Assembly (NCBI RefSeq): GCF_005938385.1
Contig: NZ_VCRA01000004.1
Span: 1-64,000, forward strand
DNA from: Paenibacillus mesophilus
GTDB taxonomy: Bacteria > Bacillota > Bacilli > Paenibacillales > NBRC-103111
Reading direction: 5' to 3'
Length of the DNA: 64,000 nucleotides
The notes under the pieces are model-generated. The model was not told where the DNA came from, made no database searches, and saw only the letters and a program-made list of their open reading frames with translations. Shown here piece after piece: positions 60,188 through 64,000 of the stretch (the stretch's first letter is position 1; each line of letters opens with the position of its first letter). The position numbers were made by a program, and so were the translations under genes.

Positions 60188-60238
60188 AAAAAGACGCTTT
60201 CATCTCCACTTCTAAAGTGGTTTTGAAGGCGTCTTTTT
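60188..60238. terminator. Bidirectional terminator
   Basis: AAAAAGACGC and CCACTT on the left pair with AAGTGG and GCGTCTTTTT on the right, with small internal loops. It separates the SLH fragment from the convergent LysM-3D gene and has T runs on both strands. Confidence 0.85.
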
Positions 60239-60303
60239 CACCTGGTTTGGATTGCCTTATTGCTCATGCTGACCGCGTCCGATCAGCGTCGCATACACGG
60301 AGA

Positions 60304-61047
60304 CTACACGCTGCTCTCCTCGAGCACGAACACCTTCACGTTTTTCTTCACACCGAACTCCACCGCTTCATTCAAATTGTTCATATATACGTCAATGCGC
60401 GCCCCGCGGATCGCGGAACCGGTGTCCTCGGCTTTGCGTATGCCGATGCCTTCGATCAATACAGTGGAGCCTAGCGGGATAATGGATGGGTCTACCGCGA
60501 CCGTCCGGCCTTCCTCCGCCTTGCTGCCGCTGCGCGTTATTCCGTAGGCAGGATGAGCGGGAGTTTTGCCCGTGGACTCCTTGCCGGCCGTGTAGGCGGT
60601 CAAGGTGGAGCTCAGCACGCGCTGCACGACCGGCCTTTCGCTGCCGCCGTTCCAGCCGGTTTCGAGCTGTGGAATATCGATCCGTTGTCCGACGCTCAGC
60701 CGGTTCGGGTTATCGAGCGAGTTCGCTGCGAGCAGCTCGTCTACTGTAATGCCGAAAGCACGGGATATTTTATACAGCGTATCGCCTGAGTTTACTTGGT
60801 ATTGCAGTATGCTGATTCCCGGCAGAGCGTTATCCATCCCGGTCGCCTGCGCATCGGCTCCGGCTTTCGCTTCCGCTTCCCGCTCCGCGGAGGTGCGGTA
60901 CACCCAAGCTTCACCCGCGTACGTCCAGTTGTCGGCTATCGCCAACTCCTCTTCCTGGCTGTTGTACGCCGAAGCTTTCGGACCGGCCCCGGTCATTACC
61001 GTTATGGCTGCAACGATGGCCATGCACCATTTCATCCTGTTTTGCAT
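60304..61047 (-). CDS. LysM and 3D-domain cell-wall protein
   Basis: The protein has 247 residues. A signal peptide ends near ASA (27). A LysM peptidoglycan-binding module (about 82-126) reads YQVNSGDTLYKISRAFGITV to VGQRIDIP. The C-terminal 3D domain (about 145-247) has TAYTAGKESTGKTPAHPAYG, TVAVDPSIIPLGSTVLIEGI and a third acidic site in GARIDVYMNNLNEA, the three aspartate-type positions of the MltA-like barrel. It is a secreted wall hydrolase of the YocH/Sps type. GGAGGATG precedes the ATG. Confidence 0.93.
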   Translation of the reverse strand: MQNRMKWCMAIVAAITVMTGAGPKASAYNSQEEELAIADNWTYAGEAWVYRTSAEREAEAKAGADAQATGMDNALPGISILQYQVNSGDTLYKISRAFGITVDELLAANSLDNPNRLSVGQRIDIPQLETGWNGGSERPVVQRVLSSTLTAYTAGKESTGKTPAHPAYGITRSGSKAEEGRTVAVDPSIIPLGSTVLIEGIGIRKAEDTGSAIRGARIDVYMNNLNEAVEFGVKKNVKVFVLEESSV

Positions 61048-61167
61048 TCTAGCAACATCCTCCTCGTTTCGTCGAAGTGATAGATTTGGATGTTACTAGA
61101 GTTGCCCGCAAGCGGCGGTTTTATACGTTAGGCTTTCGTAAGCGGCCTTCGCGCCATCAGGCGCACC

Positions 61168-61203
61168 AAAAAAGCGGCCCCGCCCCAATGGCGAAACCGC
61201 TCG
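61168..61203 (-). terminator. Terminator of the spo0M gene
   Basis: On the minus strand GCGGTTTCGC pairs with GCGGGGCCGC (with G-U pairs) and is followed by TTTTTT, about 20 bases past the stop codon at 61222. Confidence 0.75.
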
Positions 61204-61221
61204 TCGTATGCCGTCCCAGGA

Positions 61222-61989
61222 TTACAGGTTGTCTTCGATCGTTTCCCGGAGGAAATCGGTCAGATGGTCCATATCCTCGATATCTTCGTAAGTCAGCGTA
61301 AACCGCGCATACCGTTCATCCAGATCGAACTGCTCCTCCAGCAGACCGAGCAGCCCTCTCGCCCGGCGGTCGATCTCCATGTAGAACTCCACCTCGTCTT
61401 CATGGACTACATAGAACAGCTCCAGCTCCTCCAGATTGGACCGATACTGCGGCTTCATCTCGAACTCCTGCACGAACGGAAACTCCAAACCGAGGCGCGG
61501 CACGTGCATAAGCGACACTTCCGTCGCTCGCAGTCCGAGACGGCTTAGTGACTCAAACACGGCGCCCACGATCGGATGAGGCTGGATGTGAATGAAGTCT
61601 TTGTCCCTTTGGTCGATCGCCTTCTCGACGTCGAGCTCGGTAACGACCCATATTTTCGAAGTGCCGATCGTAATCGGCGTCGACAGCGGAATCGGGAAGC
61701 TGAATCCGAACTGCCGCTCCTCGCCGGGCTCGATCGTGAAATGCTCGTCCAGATGGAACCGCGCGATTATACCGCTTTCTTCGACGATTTGCCCTTCCTT
61801 CTCCCGGAAATAGTTGGAGTACAGGCAGAAGTGAATTCTCGTAATCTCTTGGGCAAGCTTGCCACCGGTTACATAAACCGTTCCGTGAAGCTCGTCTCCG
61901 ACCCGAACCCCGTCGGCATTATCCAGAACCGCGTTCACTTTAACGCCGCCGATGCCTACACTGGCCATCATTTTCTTGAAAAACGACAT
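61222..61989 (-). CDS. spo0M: Spo0M (sporulation-control) family protein
   Basis: The protein has 255 residues and begins MSFFKKMMASVGIGGVKVNA, the Spo0M signature, followed by an arrestin-like beta domain (GDELHGTVYVTGGKLAQEIT, HFTIEPGEERQFGFSFPIPL). The C-terminal half contains LGLRATEVSLMHVPRLGLEF and an acidic end. In Bacillus Spo0M modulates the entry into sporulation and cell-division proteins. It is cytoplasmic. GAGGAG precedes the ATG. It supports a spore-forming host. Confidence 0.94.
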   Translation of the reverse strand: MSFFKKMMASVGIGGVKVNAVLDNADGVRVGDELHGTVYVTGGKLAQEITRIHFCLYSNYFREKEGQIVEESGIIARFHLDEHFTIEPGEERQFGFSFPIPLSTPITIGTSKIWVVTELDVEKAIDQRDKDFIHIQPHPIVGAVFESLSRLGLRATEVSLMHVPRLGLEFPFVQEFEMKPQYRSNLEELELFYVVHEDEVEFYMEIDRRARGLLGLLEEQFDLDERYARFTLTYEDIEDMDHLTDFLRETIEDNL

Positions 61990-62124
61990 GGACGAACCGC
62001 TCCTCTACACATTGGGATAGACTTTAGACCCATATTCTATGGTAAGGGCAATGGGTAAAGTTGGCAACCGTTTTCTAAGTATCCAATTCCGCTATGTACT
62101 TCAACACCGTCTCGATGGTCTAAT

Positions 62125-64000
62125 TTAAAATATCGACTTACCTTGAAACAAATCCGAATCCTCGATTTTCCATATCCCTTCCGGCGTCAGCTTAAGCACA
62201 TACCTCCAGGTGCCGACTTTGTCGAGGATTTGTTTGAAATCAAAGCTCCGGTTCCTCTGCACAGTCTCCACCACATAGTAGTCCGGACCGTCGGAACGAG
62301 CGGTCATCGAAACGATATCGCTTCTCCACTGCTTTCGTACGAAAGCTGGAACGAGCGACGGCACCCGCTCGAACAAGTTCAACTCCGAATCGGTCAAGTC
62401 GGCTCTCGCTTTATGATCGTCGCCCTGCTCCACATGCTTGAGAAACCGGACGACCGCCTGTCGGGCCAGTTGTTCCGGACTGCCGATCCGCACCTCCCGG
62501 TTTACGGCGTCCCACTCCACCTGAAGGCCAAGCGCTTCGCCAACGAAACGGGCCGGTACAAATACAGTTCCATCAATCAACTGGGAAGCGATCGGCAAAG
62601 GCAAAGCTTGCCCGTTGACAACTCCGTCGGGCTGGCCGACCTGTACACGAATATTCGTACTTGGCTTCGCCCCGACTACCGTCTGAGTCGCATCGTCCCG
62701 TTGTACGTCGAAACCAAGCCGTTCCAAGACCGGTCCGAACGGAACGAACGCCTCCCCGTCCTGCAGGAAAGGCCGGTCTTCGAGTGAACTGGGCTTGCCC
62801 TCTATCGTAACGGCGATCCCGCTTTTCGCTATCCGAAACATGCCGATGTTTTCCGTCGTCCCCAGCACACCCCCGTCGGGGGTCAAGCTAAGTTGCACTG
62901 TCGTCCTATCCGGGTTATTGCGAATCAGACGGAAGATCTCATTCCCCTCCGAATCCACCCCGTATACATTCCCGCCGTTGTCCGAGAAGAACACGTCTCC
63001 GTCCCGGTTGACGATCACGTTGCTCGGGTGGCCGTATTGGGCCTCGGGCGTATAGTAGGTCCACCGCACATTGCCGTCGAGATCCTTCGCAACCAGATTG
63101 TTCTCTTCCTCGGTAGTCGAATAGCTGCCTTGGGCCCACTTCACATCGTATTGCGTCCAGTAAGGCGGTTTCGGCCTGTTGTTGTGAACGGCGATCATTT
63201 GTTCAGCGGTCAGCCGCTCCTCTCCCCACCAATAGAAGCCGTCCTCCCCTTGCGTGACCACCAGAAAATTCCTTTCCCCGGTCTGCAAACTCGTTTTGCG
63301 CGCTCTCTGAACGTCTACGATAGTGCCACTGGCGTTAATCAGTCGGTATACGCCATCCGATGTAAATAGAGCGATAGCGCCATCTTCCCCGCGCTCCAAG
63401 GCGTCCACGTTCGTATACCATTGCTTGCCTTCATCCTGCGATAGCCGGACATTGTCGGTAATCGTCCACAGCTTCCGACCGTTCGTGTCATAGCAGACGA
63501 GACCTTCCTCTGATTGAAAGACGAGCCGTCCGCCTGCCGTAAGCAGATTTGCGCCCCCCACGTTAGGGTTAAACAGCCATTGATCCAGCAGCTTATTGCC
63601 TTCCTTGTCGTATACAATTACCCGATTCGTCGTAGTAGGTTTGACGCGACTGCCGGTGACGTTGATGGTGGTGATTTCAGGGTTGAGTACAAGCAGCAGA
63701 TTCCCGTTTTCCGTCCTGTTCAAGGATACGATCTTCTGCGGGAATGGCTCCGACATCCATAGGTGTTCGTGTTCCGACGTTACGGCGTGGACGATATTGC
63801 TGTAATCGTAGTAATAGAAAGTACCGTTCCCGTCGCTAATGAGTTTCTTATAACCGTTTCCTTTGTTGATCCATTTCCACTCGTATTCGCCTTTCGTGCG
63901 GAATATCGGCTGGTTGTTCACAGGCCGATCCGCATTTTTGTTCCGAAACAACGACATCGGCAAAGGCTGATCATACTCCGCCCCAATCTCCGACCCTGCG
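62125..64000 (-). CDS. Beta-propeller protein with copper-amine-oxidase-like stalk domain (5' end outside window)
   Basis: The frame is open through the right edge; codons before 63963 still encode protein (AGSEIGAEYDQPLPMSLF), so the N-terminus is missing. The visible 625 residues start with a long PQQ/WD-type beta-propeller of about 380 residues (SDGNGTFYYYDYSNIVHAVT, HPSNVIVNRDGDVFFSDNGG, GNVYGVDSEGNEIFRL). Next comes a copper-amine-oxidase N-terminal-like stalk domain (FVPFGPVLERLGFDVQRDD, TVFVPARFVGEALGLQVEWD). The last 130 residues are a small NTF2-like domain (FLKHVEQGDDHKARADL, TPEGIWKIEDSDLF). Probably an exported surface protein, but its signal peptide is not seen. Confidence 0.8.
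   Translation of the reverse strand, partial: AGSEIGAEYDQPLPMSLFRNKNADRPVNNQPIFRTKGEYEWKWINKGNGYKKLISDGNGTFYYYDYSNIVHAVTSEHEHLWMSEPFPQKIVSLNRTENGNLLLVLNPEITTINVTGSRVKPTTTNRVIVYDKEGNKLLDQWLFNPNVGGANLLTAGGRLVFQSEEGLVCYDTNGRKLWTITDNVRLSQDEGKQWYTNVDALERGEDGAIALFTSDGVYRLINASGTIVDVQRARKTSLQTGERNFLVVTQGEDGFYWWGEERLTAEQMIAVHNNRPKPPYWTQYDVKWAQGSYSTTEEENNLVAKDLDGNVRWTYYTPEAQYGHPSNVIVNRDGDVFFSDNGGNVYGVDSEGNEIFRLIRNNPDRTTVQLSLTPDGGVLGTTENIGMFRIAKSGIAVTIEGKPSSLEDRPFLQDGEAFVPFGPVLERLGFDVQRDDATQTVVGAKPSTNIRVQVGQPDGVVNGQALPLPIASQLIDGTVFVPARFVGEALGLQVEWDAVNREVRIGSPEQLARQAVVRFLKHVEQGDDHKARADLTDSELNLFERVPSLVPAFVRKQWRSDIVSMTARSDGPDYYVVETVQRNRSFDFKQILDKVGTWRYVLKLTPEGIWKIEDSDLFQGKSIF

Noticed and set aside
1..64000. 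tRNA, rRNA, prophage or integrative-element genes
   Set aside because: No cloverleaf-type sequence, rRNA core, integrase or phage structural gene was recognised; only the IS66 tail at the left edge is mobile-element related.

Overview
This window looks like chromosomal DNA from a Gram-positive, spore-forming bacterium of the Paenibacillaceae (Paenibacillus/Cohnella type). The reasons are the GC-rich genes with strong GGAGG ribosome-binding sites and several TTG/GTG starts, three lipoprotein/permease (CUT1) sugar-transport sets or part-sets that carry no ATPase gene of their own, large membrane-anchored AraC regulators next to them, a Spo0M homologue, S-layer-homology and copper-amine-oxidase-like stalk domains, and LysM-3D wall proteins. 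No rRNA, tRNA or CRISPR array was seen. A fragment of an IS66-type transposase lies at the extreme left edge.

Layout. 1-3000: IS66 tail, a palindrome-bearing AT-rich spacer, and a divergent fosmidomycin-resistance-type MFS exporter / AraC regulator pair. 2839-3328: an AT-rich island with two small membrane proteins. 3700-19200 (all minus strand): a polysaccharide-utilisation locus. Read in transcription order it has a solute-binding lipoprotein, a membrane AraC sensor-regulator, a second solute-binding lipoprotein, two permeases, a giant secreted heparinase II/III-type lyase, a tandem amidohydrolase, an AraC regulator and a second amidohydrolase. 19500-24330: copper-handling genes (ycnI, ycnJ) enclosing a NarL-type two-component system, then a DUF2203 gene. 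24400-31600: a metallophosphoesterase, a three-gene phosphorelay/c-di-GMP operon (REC protein, hybrid kinase, HPt-REC-GGDEF-REC protein), a gamma-glutamylcyclotransferase-like protein and a CD3324-family HTH protein. The HTH gene is preceded by a complex leader (promoter, 15-codon ORF, terminator, 35-codon ORF). 32027-34873: a 15-bp minisatellite and the 5-oxoprolinase genes pxpB-pxpC-pxpA. 35000-50300: chemotaxis receptor, cytoplasmic 5'-nucleotidase, AraC regulator, orphan solute-binding lipoprotein, an ECF sigma factor/68-aa protein/TPR operon, GTP cyclohydrolase II, sulfatase, two glycosyltransferases, DNA topoisomerase III and an unknown gene. 50350-59620: phytase-like secreted protein, then a second carbohydrate locus (membrane AraC sensor, two permeases, binding lipoprotein, sulfatase). 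59646-64000: an S-layer-homology fragment, a LysM-3D protein, Spo0M, and a beta-propeller/stalk protein running off the right edge.

How the genes may work together (inference). The secreted heparinase-type lyase, ABC importers and two cytoplasmic sulfatases suggest uptake and desulfation of acidic, possibly sulfated, polysaccharide fragments. Each transport set would be switched by its neighbouring AraC sensor, and a shared MsmX-like ATPase encoded elsewhere would power import. A 12-bp direct repeat abutting a weak -35 upstream of the lyase operon is a concrete candidate operator. Most starts given here were chosen from ribosome-binding-site position and are often shorter than the longest open frame.
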